NCBI GenBank assembly: GCA_015234525.1
Contig: JADGMX010000041.1
Coordinates: 124,001 to 188,000 of the forward strand
DNA from: Flavobacterium sp.
Lineage (GTDB): Bacteria; Bacteroidota; Bacteroidia; Flavobacteriales; Flavobacteriaceae
DNA length: 64,000 nt
Direction of reading: 5' to 3'
Under the pieces are notes generated by a model that saw only the letters and a list, made by a program, of their open reading frames with translations, was not told the DNA's origin and made no database searches. The position numbers and the translations under genes are program-made. Below are positions 53,601 through 62,370 of the stretch, piece after piece (the stretch's first letter is position 1; every line of letters starts with the position of its first letter).

Positions 53601-54967
53601 GACAATCGTCTTCAGACTTAACAGCACTTTACGAGGAGCAAGATCGGAAATCGATTCAGGATCGGCTTGTTGAGCTGCGCAACTCGAAAGTCATCATCTA
53701 TTCAGTATATGCGATGGTGTTGTCTTATTTCTACAACCTTCCGGTGATGACCTACAGCGCAACCGGAAACAACGAACTGCGGTTATATGACTTTGCCGGT
53801 TTTGTAATTTTGATCGTTTATTTTAGGAATTTCACTTTGCTGAATGATGTCATTCGCCGATACAAATTTCTCTCATACCTGTTCGATTTTTTACTCTGGG
53901 CCACTTTTACCATGCTCTTTACAACGTTTCACAGCATTTACCTGAACCGCATGGTTTGGATTGTTCAGACGACGCTGTATTTATTTCATTTCTATGTGTT
54001 TTTTCTAACGTGTTTGCTGATGATTATCATGATTCAGGACACAAAGCATCTCAAAAATCTGGTTCAATTTAGTTTGATTTGCGCGTTGATTTCCTTCATT
54101 ATTGTCATTTTACAAAACCTCGGATTGGTTCCGTATCTCTGGAATACTTCATATTTGCGCGCATATCACGGCTTCCTTTCCGGTACTTTTGGACCGAATA
54201 AAATCGTTTTGGGTATGACCTGTGTGATGATGTTTGCCATGAGCATCGGACTATTAAATGATAAACGGGTAAAAATCAACAAGACGCTTTTGATTTCAAC
54301 GATTTGTATTTCTATAATTGTTGCCATCATAACAGGTTCCAGAACAGCCTATCTCGGACTCGCGGTGTTTCTGGTTTATTTTCTGATTCGCGATTTCAGA
54401 AGTTTTGTATTTTCATCGTTTGTGCTCATCGCCGTCCTTACCGTTACGGCTGCAATCGATAACACGCTTATTCAAATGGCTGTTGAGGTTTATGAAAATA
54501 GGGTTGAGAAGAAGATCGAAAACCCGGAAGATGTTCAAGAAGCAAGAGTTGATGCGCTTTACGAAGATCTTGGCGCGGGCCGAAAAAAATTATCGCTGTT
54601 GTACGTCGATATACTGTCAAACAATTTACATCTGGTTCCTTTTGGCCGCGGATTTAACAACAGGCTTGAAACGCCGTCCTCGGCACATAATATTTATTTG
54701 TCGCTGATCAACGAGGTCGGATTGTTAGGCGCTTTATTATATATCAGATGGCTTGGAAGTTATCTGTTTGTCAGAATGACGCATTTTCCGCAAATGAATA
54801 TGGCATCAAAAGGATTGGTACTCGCGATGCTGGTCACGTTATTTTTTGGCGAACATCTCTACGTTTACCGGGCGCTGTTTGGCCTTGTCGGTTTATTTCT
54901 GTTTGTCGTTACGGTTCTTACTTCGCCACTTTATATCGTTGAAGCCACGGCGCGAGAGAATGAGTAA
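53597..54967 (+). CDS. O-antigen polymerase/ligase (Wzy/WaaL-type) membrane protein
   Basis: This 456-residue integral membrane protein has about eleven hydrophobic segments. GSRTAYLGLAVFLVYFL falls in the central part, a large hydrophilic loop covers about residues 300-355, and SAHNIYLSLINEVGLLGALLY is the Wzy/WaaL-family (PF04932) signature. It would polymerise repeat units or ligate a glycan to lipid A core or a protein on the periplasmic side. This is a different family from the EpsG-like protein at 17795-18889. With an ABC exporter nearby, ligation is as likely as polymerisation. Confidence 0.83.
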   Translation: MRQSSSDLTALYEEQDRKSIQDRLVELRNSKVIIYSVYAMVLSYFYNLPVMTYSATGNNELRLYDFAGFVILIVYFRNFTLLNDVIRRYKFLSYLFDFLLWATFTMLFTTFHSIYLNRMVWIVQTTLYLFHFYVFFLTCLLMIIMIQDTKHLKNLVQFSLICALISFIIVILQNLGLVPYLWNTSYLRAYHGFLSGTFGPNKIVLGMTCVMMFAMSIGLLNDKRVKINKTLLISTICISIIVAIITGSRTAYLGLAVFLVYFLIRDFRSFVFSSFVLIAVLTVTAAIDNTLIQMAVEVYENRVEKKIENPEDVQEARVDALYEDLGAGRKKLSLLYVDILSNNLHLVPFGRGFNNRLETPSSAHNIYLSLINEVGLLGALLYIRWLGSYLFVRMTHFPQMNMASKGLVLAMLVTLFFGEHLYVYRALFGLVGLFLFVVTVLTSPLYIVEATARENE

Positions 54968-55022
54968 CATTGGCGTATGCCGAAAAAAATACCCAATTTA
55001 TACCGTCCTCTTTCATATATGT

Positions 55023-55030
55023 TATATTTG
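55023..55030 (+). promoter_or_regulatory. -7 promoter element upstream of the GtrB-like gene
   Basis: TATATTTG matches TAnnTTTG in the 91-bp gap after the Wzy-like gene, 28 bases before the ATG at 55059. A TTTA lies 22 bases upstream but no TTTG at the -33 position. It probably starts a separate unit containing the last four genes of the locus. Confidence 0.5.
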
Positions 55031-55058
55031 CCGATAATAGTTTAAATTCAATTCCAGA

Positions 55059-55997
55059 ATGTCCAAAGTCAGTTTGTTAACGATCATGATTCCGGTCTAC
55101 AACGAAGAAGAGTGTTTGCGCGATTTACATGCGAGACTTCTAGATGTGATGATCACACTTCCATGCGATTGTGAACTTTTGTTTATCAACGATGGCAGTA
55201 CAGACAATACTTTGAACATTATCCAAACGCTTCAAGCCGAAGATCCCCGCGTGGCAATTGTCGATCTTTCACGGAATTACGGAAAAGAAATTGCCATGAC
55301 CGCCGGACTCGATTATCTGAAAGGCGATACATTAGTAATCATTGATGCCGATCTTCAGGACGATCCCGCAATGCTTACTCAAATGCTGACCGAAATTGAA
55401 AATGGTTACGATGATGTTTATGCGCAACGAATTTCCCGAAAAGGCGAAACCTGGTTCAAAAAAGCATCGTCACTATGGTATTACAAAGTGCTTGCCTACA
55501 TGTCGAGCGTGCCAATTCAAAAAGACACCGGCGATTTTAGAATGCTGAGCCAAAAAGCAATCAAAGCACTCAAAGATCTTCGCGAAAACGAGCGAAACAT
55601 GAAAGGTCTTTTCTCGTTTATCGGCTTTAAAAAGAAAGCGGTTTTTTATGAGCGTGACGAACGATTTGCAGGTAAAACCAAGTGGAATTACTTGTCGCTA
55701 TTTAATTTGGCGGTGCGCGGAATTACGGCTTTTTCGACCAAACCATTGCGAATGATCTCTGTTTCGGGTGTGATTATCTCCTTTGTGTCATTTATTTTTC
55801 TGATAAAAATTGTTTTCACAGCGCTCTTCTACGGCGATCCTGTTGCGGGTTATCCATCGCTGATGAGTACGGTTTTGTTTTTGGGCGGAATTCAATTATT
55901 GTCGATCGGAGTTTTGGGTGAATACATCGGAATCATCTTTTCGGAAACCAAAAAACGCCCGATATATTTTGTAAACGATTACTATACTAAGAAATAA
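55059..55997 (+). CDS. GtrB/DPM1-like polyprenyl-phosphate glycosyltransferase
   Basis: This 312-residue protein has a GT2 domain opening LTIMIPVYNEEECLRDL, with FINDGSTDNT, DLSRNYGKEIAM and IIDADLQDDPAML (the DXD and DLQD metal site). Two C-terminal membrane helices (about 235-258 and 268-290) and a YFVNDYY end follow. These are the traits of the GtrB, DPM1 and ArnC group, which moves a sugar from a nucleotide donor to polyprenyl phosphate. Its product would be the donor of a GT-C type transferase on the periplasmic side, and the next gene is such a candidate. No GtrA-like flippase is seen. The stop overlaps the next start in TAATG. Confidence 0.9.
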   Translation: MSKVSLLTIMIPVYNEEECLRDLHARLLDVMITLPCDCELLFINDGSTDNTLNIIQTLQAEDPRVAIVDLSRNYGKEIAMTAGLDYLKGDTLVIIDADLQDDPAMLTQMLTEIENGYDDVYAQRISRKGETWFKKASSLWYYKVLAYMSSVPIQKDTGDFRMLSQKAIKALKDLRENERNMKGLFSFIGFKKKAVFYERDERFAGKTKWNYLSLFNLAVRGITAFSTKPLRMISVSGVIISFVSFIFLIKIVFTALFYGDPVAGYPSLMSTVLFLGGIQLLSIGVLGEYIGIIFSETKKRPIYFVNDYYTKK

Positions 55998-57412
55998 TGT
56001 CGCCACTCATCAACGTTTTTCGGAAATTATCGACTGCAAATCCGGCTTGGTTTATTCTGGCTTTTACGCTCTTGCCGCTATTCGGATTATGTGTTTATAA
56101 CGTTCCGATCGGTGATGATCTCTGGTATGCAGAGGCTTTCCGGACGCACGGTTTGATCCAGACGCAGCAACTTTGGTATCAGCAATGGTCTGGACGCTAT
56201 ATGGCTACTTTCCTGATTTCAACCGTGAACCCTTCATCTTACGGCTATCTCAATTTGGCTTTTTTGCATCCGCTGATTCTACTTCTCGCCACGGCCGCCA
56301 GCATGCGATTTCTACTTAATACAGTAATCAATCAGTTTAATTTTGACGTTAATAAGTGGCTGGTTTTAAGTGTTTTTTTGTTCTTTTATTTAAATTATGT
56401 TCCCGATTTGGGCGAAAGTTTTTACTGGATGGCTGGCGCTTACACCTATCAGCTTCCGGTAATTTTTCTCTTTCTATATCTCGGTATCATCCTTCGACTC
56501 CTACGTTCTGACTCAGTTCCGACAAAAGTTCTTTACTCGGTTTTGGCCGCAATCGCACTTTTTATAATTATTGGGTCGAATGAACTGATTGTGGTTTACG
56601 TTTGTGCGCTAAATTTTATTTTGATGGTTTTATCGGTTCTTGGAAATCGACAAAATCTTTGGTACGTTCTTCCGATTTTGGTCATCACAGGCATTCTTTC
56701 ATATTTTATGATTTTTGCCGATGGAAATTTTGCCCGGGCCGAACTCTTCGAAAAGCCGTCATTCCATATTCTAAAAACCTCATTTAACGCGTTAGCACGT
56801 GGTGGATTTGTACTTGTTTTTTGGATTCCGACATTACTTCTGATGCTGCTTTGCATACCGGGAATAAACCGAAATTCGATTGAACTTAATTTTTTACCCG
56901 GCCGGTTTTCGAAATTGCCATCGCTGATTCTAATCGGTATCATTGTTTTAATTGGCGTAATTTTTATCGGATTTTTCCCAAGTCTGTACACAACCAAATG
57001 GATTCCGCAACGGGCATACACGCCAATATTTGTGACTGTTACGATCGTGTTTTCAACTTTTGTGGTCTTAATCCTAAAACGTTCGCACGGGCTTTCTAAA
57101 CTAAACGAATCAATCTCGAGCTCGGTAAAATTATCCGGAATTTTCCTTGTCATTCTGATTATGGCGTTGTCGCACAACTCAAATATCATGAACGCTTACG
57201 TCGATCTGACATCGGGTAAGGCATCGTCATATCACAATCAGGTGATAACAACGTACAAACAGCTTCAAACCACCGACCGTGATACCATTTATGTCAACGA
57301 AATTGCTAAAAAGCCGCTAATTTTACCAATACGCTGGCCGGAAAATCACAATAAATTGGCAAATAATATTTGGGAGGAGTATTTTGATGTTAAACACATT
57401 GAACTCAAATAA
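55997..57412 (+). CDS. GT-C-like membrane protein (DUF6056-type)
   Basis: This 471-residue integral membrane protein has about ten to eleven hydrophobic segments. In the first periplasmic loop it carries VPIGDDLWYAEAF and QWSGRYMATFL, an acidic DD motif and an SGR motif often found in membrane proteins annotated as DUF6056 and related GT-C transferases. It ends with a soluble C-terminal part of about 70 residues. It lies directly behind the GtrB-like gene, so it may transfer a polyprenyl-phosphate sugar to the glycan in the periplasm. Family placement is moderate; function is inferred. Confidence 0.7.
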   Translation: MSPLINVFRKLSTANPAWFILAFTLLPLFGLCVYNVPIGDDLWYAEAFRTHGLIQTQQLWYQQWSGRYMATFLISTVNPSSYGYLNLAFLHPLILLLATAASMRFLLNTVINQFNFDVNKWLVLSVFLFFYLNYVPDLGESFYWMAGAYTYQLPVIFLFLYLGIILRLLRSDSVPTKVLYSVLAAIALFIIIGSNELIVVYVCALNFILMVLSVLGNRQNLWYVLPILVITGILSYFMIFADGNFARAELFEKPSFHILKTSFNALARGGFVLVFWIPTLLLMLLCIPGINRNSIELNFLPGRFSKLPSLILIGIIVLIGVIFIGFFPSLYTTKWIPQRAYTPIFVTVTIVFSTFVVLILKRSHGLSKLNESISSSVKLSGIFLVILIMALSHNSNIMNAYVDLTSGKASSYHNQVITTYKQLQTTDRDTIYVNEIAKKPLILPIRWPENHNKLANNIWEEYFDVKHIELK

Positions 57413-58421
57413 AGTGCGAATTCTCTACATCGGCAACAAACTCGAAAAGCACGGCAACAATGTTACCAGCATTGATTCGCTTGGCAAACTACTCGAAGCT
57501 GAAGGACATCACTTAACTTACGCATCATCGGCAAAGAACAAAATGGTCCGCCTCCTGGACATGATTGTTACAACCATCAAATCAGCTCGTAAAACCGATG
57601 TTGTTCTAATCGATACCTATTCGACCGCCAACTTCTACTATGCGTTGATCATCAGTCAACTTTGCCGGATTTTTAACCTAAAATACATTCCGCTTCTTCA
57701 CGGCGGCGATCTCCCAAACCGACTCAAAAACACGCCAAAACTATCCCGACTTTTATTTAAAAATGCGTGGATTAACGTTTCGCCATCCAGATATTTGCAA
57801 ACCGAATTCGAGTCGGCTGGATTTCATAAAATCAAGTATATCCCAAATAGCATCGAGATCCAAAACTATAAATTTAAGTCCCGGAATACCCAGAATTGCC
57901 GACTTCTATGGGTTCGATCGCTTGCCGAAATTTACAATCCCAAAATGGCGATCAATGTTTTGCATCAGCTCAAAACCGAATGTCCTCACGCCACATTATG
58001 CATGATCGGACCCGACAAGGAAAACCTTTTGCCATCTCTAAAAACCCTTGCGGCTGAACTCGGCGTCGAGGTAACTTTTACCGGTGTCCTCACAAAATCT
58101 GATTGGATCAAAAGATCTGAACAATCCGACATTTTTATCAATACCACGCATTACGACAATCTTCCGGTAAGTGTGATCGAAGCTATGGCGCTTGGATTGC
58201 CGGTTGTGTCAACAAATGTAGGCGGACTAAAAGTTCTCCTTCGCAACCGCGAGAATGCGCTTGTGGTCGACGATAATGATCATCTGGCAATGGCCAATGC
58301 AATATCGGAACTGGCGAAAAATCAGAACTTAGCGACTGAATTAAGTCAGCGTGGCCGACTCGACGCTGAACAATTCGATTGGGTCAACATTAAACCCAAA
58401 TGGGCTGAAATTTTAATTTGA
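57387..58421 (+). CDS. Glycosyltransferase family 4 protein
   Basis: This 344-residue GT-B enzyme starts near VRILYIGNKLEKHGNNVTSI and has IPLLHGGDLPNRL, VRSLAEIYNPKMAINVL and INTTHYDNLPVSVIEAMALGLPVVSTNVGG in the donor half. The ATG at 57387 overlaps the upstream gene by 26 bp. It is preceded at 57373-57379 by GGAGGAG, a strong Shine-Dalgarno sequence, rare in Bacteroidota. The donor is unknown. It probably adds a sugar to the unit begun by the WcaJ-like transferase encoded next. Confidence 0.86.
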   Translation: MLNTLNSNKVRILYIGNKLEKHGNNVTSIDSLGKLLEAEGHHLTYASSAKNKMVRLLDMIVTTIKSARKTDVVLIDTYSTANFYYALIISQLCRIFNLKYIPLLHGGDLPNRLKNTPKLSRLLFKNAWINVSPSRYLQTEFESAGFHKIKYIPNSIEIQNYKFKSRNTQNCRLLWVRSLAEIYNPKMAINVLHQLKTECPHATLCMIGPDKENLLPSLKTLAAELGVEVTFTGVLTKSDWIKRSEQSDIFINTTHYDNLPVSVIEAMALGLPVVSTNVGGLKVLLRNRENALVVDDNDHLAMANAISELAKNQNLATELSQRGRLDAEQFDWVNIKPKWAEILI

Positions 58422-58447
58422 GCCATTAGCTAATCTTCATATATTGT
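58417..58447 (+). promoter_or_regulatory. Possible promoter of the WcaJ-like gene
   Basis: TTTG at 58417-58420 is followed after 19 bases by TATATTG starting at 58440, one T short of TAnnTTTG. If used, transcription would start near 58451, which would exclude the upstream TTG (58444) as a start codon and favour the GTG at 58477. Confidence 0.4.
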
Positions 58448-58476
58448 GTAAATTGCGCCGTCATCAAACAAATTCA

Positions 58477-59868
58477 GTGTCCAAGAAAAAAAGCATACAT
58501 TTCGAGATCAGCGAAAGAAAAGTTCTTCTGCGAATTTTCGACGTATTGTCAGTTCTTCTCATGCTGGCCGTGATCGGAACTGTTTTCAACTTCGATTATT
58601 TCGACATTACCGCATCAAATTTTTACTGGACAATCGTACTTGCACTTTACATCACCATCTTCGGCAGTGTCTTCGAAATGTACAATTTGCAAGTCGCCAG
58701 CAATCAGTATCAAGTCACCAAAAGCATCATCCTGACATCCTCGTCAACCGTGCTTTTCTACCTTTTAACACCAATTTACACACCGGTTTTACCTAGCAAC
58801 CGACTTCAAATCCTGTTCTTTTTTCTCTCGGTAGTCGGTGCGCTTTTTACATGGCGGATGCTATATGTCAAGTATTTCGCGTCACAACGGTTTGTGAAAC
58901 GGGTAATCATGATCTGCGATGGCGAACAACTCGGCGAATTGGTCAATAGTCTTGAAAGTGCCGATCCGCATTACCGCGTGGTGGGTTATGTCAATTCAGA
59001 TATTGCCAACAACGGCGCACTTTACAAACTCGTTCAGCTTGTCGAGATCGATAATCTGTTGCAATTTGCCAAAGAAAATCGGGCGTCAGAAATTGTAATC
59101 GCTTCCCAAAACACCGACGGAATCACCGTTAACCTCTACAATCAGCTGATACAAATGCTCGAAAACGGCTATATCATCCGCGAGTATACGCAAGTCTACG
59201 AACACATCACACAGCGAATTCCGGTTCAATACGTAGCACGCGATTTCTACCGATATTTCCCCTTTAGCCGAAGCAATCAAAATCACCTTTACCTTGTCGT
59301 TGTGCGGATTTTAGAGATTTTTACAGCGCTAATCGGACTAACATTCGGCCTTATTCTCCTGCCGCTGATCGTTGTCGGAAATCTTCTCGGAAACCGCGGC
59401 AAGCTTTTTTACACACAACAACGCGTTGGCCGAAACGGAAAGGTTTTCGAGATTTTGAAATTCCGCACCATGGTCAAAAATGCCGAAAAGGACGGCGCCG
59501 TCTTTACAACAACCAATGACCGCCGAATAACAGCTTTTGGAAAATTTCTGAGAAAAACCCGAATAGACGAATTTCCCCAGTTTTTCAACATCTTAAAAGG
59601 CGATATGGCGGTAATCGGTCCACGGCCGGAGCGACCGGTTTTTGTTGAAGAAATTGCCCGCGTCATGCCATTTTACGAAACCCGACACGTGGTAAAACCC
59701 GGACTCACAGGTTGGGCGCAAGTCAATTATTCGTACGGCCAAACCATCACCGACAGCCTGATCAAACTGCAATACGACCTTTATTACATCAAACATCGCA
59801 GCATTTTCCTCGACGTCAATATCATGGTAAAAACCTTCAGCACGGTACTTTTTTACCGCGGACAATAA
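58477..59868 (+). CDS. WcaJ-like undecaprenyl-phosphate sugar phosphotransferase
   Basis: This 463-residue protein has four N-terminal membrane helices (about 18-140), a central CoA-binding-like region and a fifth hydrophobic segment (about 270-300). A bacterial sugar transferase domain follows with FYTQQRVGRNGKVFEILKFRT, the catalytic Asp364-Glu365 in RIDEFPQFFNIL and GDMAVIGPRPERP. The architecture matches WcaJ/WbaP-type initiating transferases, which usually move glucose- or galactose-1-phosphate to undecaprenyl phosphate. Two starts are possible: TTG at 58444 (474 residues) or GTG at 58477. The latter is chosen because a likely promoter overlaps the former. It is the third initiating transferase of the window and the last gene of the polysaccharide locus. 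Confidence 0.9.
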   Translation: MSKKKSIHFEISERKVLLRIFDVLSVLLMLAVIGTVFNFDYFDITASNFYWTIVLALYITIFGSVFEMYNLQVASNQYQVTKSIILTSSSTVLFYLLTPIYTPVLPSNRLQILFFFLSVVGALFTWRMLYVKYFASQRFVKRVIMICDGEQLGELVNSLESADPHYRVVGYVNSDIANNGALYKLVQLVEIDNLLQFAKENRASEIVIASQNTDGITVNLYNQLIQMLENGYIIREYTQVYEHITQRIPVQYVARDFYRYFPFSRSNQNHLYLVVVRILEIFTALIGLTFGLILLPLIVVGNLLGNRGKLFYTQQRVGRNGKVFEILKFRTMVKNAEKDGAVFTTTNDRRITAFGKFLRKTRIDEFPQFFNILKGDMAVIGPRPERPVFVEEIARVMPFYETRHVVKPGLTGWAQVNYSYGQTITDSLIKLQYDLYYIKHRSIFLDVNIMVKTFSTVLFYRGQ

Positions 59869-59894
59869 TTTTTTTGTCTGATTTTTTGAAGCTT

Positions 59895-59964
59895 TTTCCG
59901 GCTGTCCGCTATATCTTTTGCTACGCAAGCTCCGCAAAAGGATGCCGCTTCCCATCCGGGCTAG
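59895..59964 (+). repeat. Flavobacterium-type extragenic repeat, copy 1
   Basis: This roughly 70-bp element lies between the convergent WcaJ-like and DUF4105 genes. It contains an inner stem CTTTTGC (59915-59921) and GCAAAAG (59934-59940), flanked by CCGGCTGTCCGC on the left and GGATGCCGCTTCC plus ATCCGGGCTAGG on the right. The last part recurs, inverted, at 63977-64000. From memory, elements ending CTAGCCCGGATGG and containing GCAAAAG are widespread downstream of genes in Flavobacterium genomes. It may act as a transcription terminator for both convergent genes. The rest of the 59869-59994 gap holds only T-rich sequence and no gene. Confidence 0.6.
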
Positions 59965-59994
59965 GCACAATAGTTTCAGTTGTAGCGCATCGTG

Positions 59995-61119
59995 CTAACG
60001 CATTTTTGTCGCTCCGCGTTTTGCTGATCGGTAGAAGCCAAACAACAAATACGCATTTAGCAAGATCATCGGTAAAACAATCAGGAAATGGATTTTATTG
60101 ATCATCACCACGACATAAATGGCAAGCATAATCCATAAAACAAAAATTGTTCGCTTTAACCACTCGTATTTTTGGGCATAATACAAAATGATTACCGCAA
60201 GCAGCAGCGGATTTAAAAGTAGAATATTGTAGTTGTAGGCAAGTTCTTCGTGAAGCGAATACACTCCGGCAATCGCAAAGAAGCATCCGATTAGTCCCAA
60301 AAGCGCAAAGTAAACAAAGGTAACTCGGGTTTTTCTAACAATTCCGATGAGCAACAACAAACCAAGATAGGTGTAAATGTTGTTCCACCACGTCCCGTCG
60401 GATTTCGGAACTTCATAAGTCAACAGTTTCTCGGCTTTTTTTGCCAACGGTTTGCCGTCGATAGTTACAGATTCCAGGCTTTGCATAAACTCCGACGGAA
60501 GGAACAGTAACGTCGCATTTTGGTCTACTTTAGTTCCGAAGATAATGCTGGTTCCGAGTTGCTCGTAAAAGTGCCGGTCAAAATACGGGTATAAAACGCT
60601 TCGGTAGGTTTTGGTGGTATCGCCTGTTTTATAAACCGCTTTCTCGCCTAAACTCCGATTTAAAATATCAACAGACATATTGGTGCAATTCCGATCGATG
60701 AATTTATATGTGTAATATCTTTCATCAGATTGCACGACCTGATTCAAATCGTCAAATAATTTTTGCTTCTGTGAACGTGTCAGATTTAATTCCTGCTCAT
60801 AAACCGATCGTTGTTCAGCCACATATTGATAGAAAAAATCCTGAAAATTGCTGACAGCCACAAAATATTGCAGATCGCCTTTGGCAAACTTTGCGACAAA
60901 ATTCGGCGTGTCAAAATCGAACGCGCCATAATTGTACACAATGTCGATCCCGGTATTTGGATCTGAAATCCGAATCGCCGTATGGCCAAAAAGCGAATAA
61001 ACTTCATTCCCGACATCACAAGTTAAAATGCTGATCCGCGAATTTTCGGACAGCGAAAAATTTTGAGCAAATGCGGAAAATGAAAAAAGCAGGAAAAATA
61101 GAAAGTTGAGACGTCGCAT
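59995..61119 (-). CDS. DUF4105 (Lnb-type N-terminal domain) membrane protein
   Basis: This 374-residue protein has a signal peptide (about 1-19, ending SAFAQ), then an extracytoplasmic domain (about 20-250) with LFGHTAIRISDP and DRNCTNMSVDIL, typical of the DUF4105 family. About five membrane helices follow from residue 255 onward. A conserved histidine, an aspartate and a cysteine (H47, D143, C146 approximately) suggest a papain-like active site, but function in Bacteroidota is unknown. ATG at 61119 is chosen over TTG at 61125. It probably forms an operon with the PorV-like gene 19 bp upstream and is unrelated to the polysaccharide genes. Confidence 0.85.
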   Translation of the reverse strand: MRRLNFLFFLLFSFSAFAQNFSLSENSRISILTCDVGNEVYSLFGHTAIRISDPNTGIDIVYNYGAFDFDTPNFVAKFAKGDLQYFVAVSNFQDFFYQYVAEQRSVYEQELNLTRSQKQKLFDDLNQVVQSDERYYTYKFIDRNCTNMSVDILNRSLGEKAVYKTGDTTKTYRSVLYPYFDRHFYEQLGTSIIFGTKVDQNATLLFLPSEFMQSLESVTIDGKPLAKKAEKLLTYEVPKSDGTWWNNIYTYLGLLLLIGIVRKTRVTFVYFALLGLIGCFFAIAGVYSLHEELAYNYNILLLNPLLLAVIILYYAQKYEWLKRTIFVLWIMLAIYVVVMINKIHFLIVLPMILLNAYLLFGFYRSAKRGATKMR

Positions 61120-61138
61120 AGTCAAATCTACAAAATAG

Positions 61139-62206
61139 TTATCTGAAGATGCCTAAATCGACTTTCAATGAGAAGATATTCGAATACAACGCCGCACTTT
61201 GGTCGCCGAGATCTGTCAAAGCGTAGTCGATCTGAATCCCCCGATACTTAAATCCGAGTCCGATATTGGGTTGGAAACCAACTTTATCCGAGCCGTCAAG
61301 TTGCTGGACATTTTGAAAATTCCCGACTCCGGCGCGTAAAAAAACAAGATCGGTATACCCGAATTCAAACCCGAGTGCGGGATCAATGCTGACGATATCG
61401 GTTGAAATAATGTCGTTTGTTCGTGCAAAGCGCATGTTTAAATTCGCAGCCGCCAAAAGACTCATGTCATTGTGAAACAAAAATTTGCGAGCCACACCCA
61501 ATTGTGCTTTCGGAAGCGTCAGTTCGCTGCTTTCCGGAAGTTCCTGATTCTGACCTTCAACCGCATCCTGAACCGCCGCAAACGCTTCTTCGTCGATGGT
61601 CCAAATATTATAGGTGGTTGTAATATCGCGAACCATAAGTCCGATCATCCAGTCATTGCGTTCAAATTGAATTCCGGCGTCAAAGCCAAATCCCCACGAA
61701 CTTGCAAAATCGCCAATAATCCTGCGAATGATCTTTGCGTTCACACCGTAATGAAGACCTTCAACCTGAAGTCGCCTTGCATATGAAAAGGTCACCGCAT
61801 AGTCGGCGGTTGAAAAAAGCGAAATCCGATTGTAATCTATGTTGCCTTCGCTGTCAATAAGTTGTGTTGTATTTAAAATATCGTCGACACCGAATCTGAT
61901 AATCGACGCGCCCCACGCACTTTCGCTGTCAATTGGCATTGCAAAACCCGCGTAATCGTATTGGGCGATATTCGCAAAATAGCTGGCATGCATAAGCGAC
62001 GCCTGAGAATCCTCAAGTTTCATCAGTCCGGCCGGATTCCAATATCCCGCATTTACATCGTTGGTGCTTGCCGTAACCGCATTCGACATGCCGAGCGCCG
62101 CGGCATCAACACCGATATTCATAAATTCATTGGAATATTTCCTTACGATCTGAGCTTGACCAGACGCAAAGAAAGACAGTAGAAACAGCAGAAATAATTT
62201 TTTCAA
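61139..62206 (-). CDS. PorV/PorQ-family outer membrane protein
   Basis: This 355-residue protein has a signal peptide (LKKLFLLFLLSFFASGQAQ) followed by a beta-barrel. Its N-terminal segment (FMNIGVDAAALGMSNAVTAS, then NDVNAGYWNPAGLM) is the hallmark of the PorV/PorQ family, linked with type IX secretion or attachment of cell-surface proteins in Bacteroidota. The barrel ends in aromatic-rich strands. No ATG precedes the signal peptide; both candidate starts are TTG, at 62206 (chosen, canonical signal peptide) and 62224. Specific assignment to PorV or PorQ is not possible here. A -7 box TACTTTTG lies at 62239-62246 on the minus strand. Confidence 0.82.
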   Translation of the reverse strand: MKKLFLLFLLSFFASGQAQIVRKYSNEFMNIGVDAAALGMSNAVTASTNDVNAGYWNPAGLMKLEDSQASLMHASYFANIAQYDYAGFAMPIDSESAWGASIIRFGVDDILNTTQLIDSEGNIDYNRISLFSTADYAVTFSYARRLQVEGLHYGVNAKIIRRIIGDFASSWGFGFDAGIQFERNDWMIGLMVRDITTTYNIWTIDEEAFAAVQDAVEGQNQELPESSELTLPKAQLGVARKFLFHNDMSLLAAANLNMRFARTNDIISTDIVSIDPALGFEFGYTDLVFLRAGVGNFQNVQQLDGSDKVGFQPNIGLGFKYRGIQIDYALTDLGDQSAALYSNIFSLKVDLGIFR

Positions 62207-62238
62207 AGTGAAAGGTTGTGCCAAAGGGTTTGCCGTGC

Positions 62239-62246
62239 CAAAAGTA
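62239..62246 (-). promoter_or_regulatory. -7 promoter element of the PorV-like gene
   Basis: TACTTTTG on the minus strand matches TAnnTTTG. It lies 15 bases before the TTG at 62224 and 33 bases before the TTG at 62206, so either start gives a short leader. Confidence 0.5.
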
Positions 62247-62344
62247 TTAATTTAATCCGAAACCGTAACTTCACTATGCTAATTCTGAAGCTGTGGCACG
62301 CGAATTCTATATTCAAAAACGTTAGCGGCTTAAAGTTATTGTAC

Positions 62345-62352
62345 TAACTTTG
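62345..62352 (+). promoter_or_regulatory. -7 promoter element of pssA
   Basis: TAACTTTG matches TAnnTTTG and lies 18 bases before the ATG at 62371. It shares the 164-bp divergent gap with the promoter of the PorV-like gene. Its position also argues against the TTG at 62350 as a start codon. Confidence 0.55.
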
Positions 62353-62370
62353 CTAACCAACATCTGCTTA

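Noticed and set aside
56596..57189. Open frame of 197 codons on the minus strand
   Set aside because: It is antisense to the GT-C-like gene, whose membrane helices and operon position are convincing; the antisense product shows no recognisable family.
58444..58476. TTG start of the WcaJ-like gene
   Set aside because: Kept only as an alternative: the TTG lies inside the probable -7 box, so a transcript from that promoter would not contain it.
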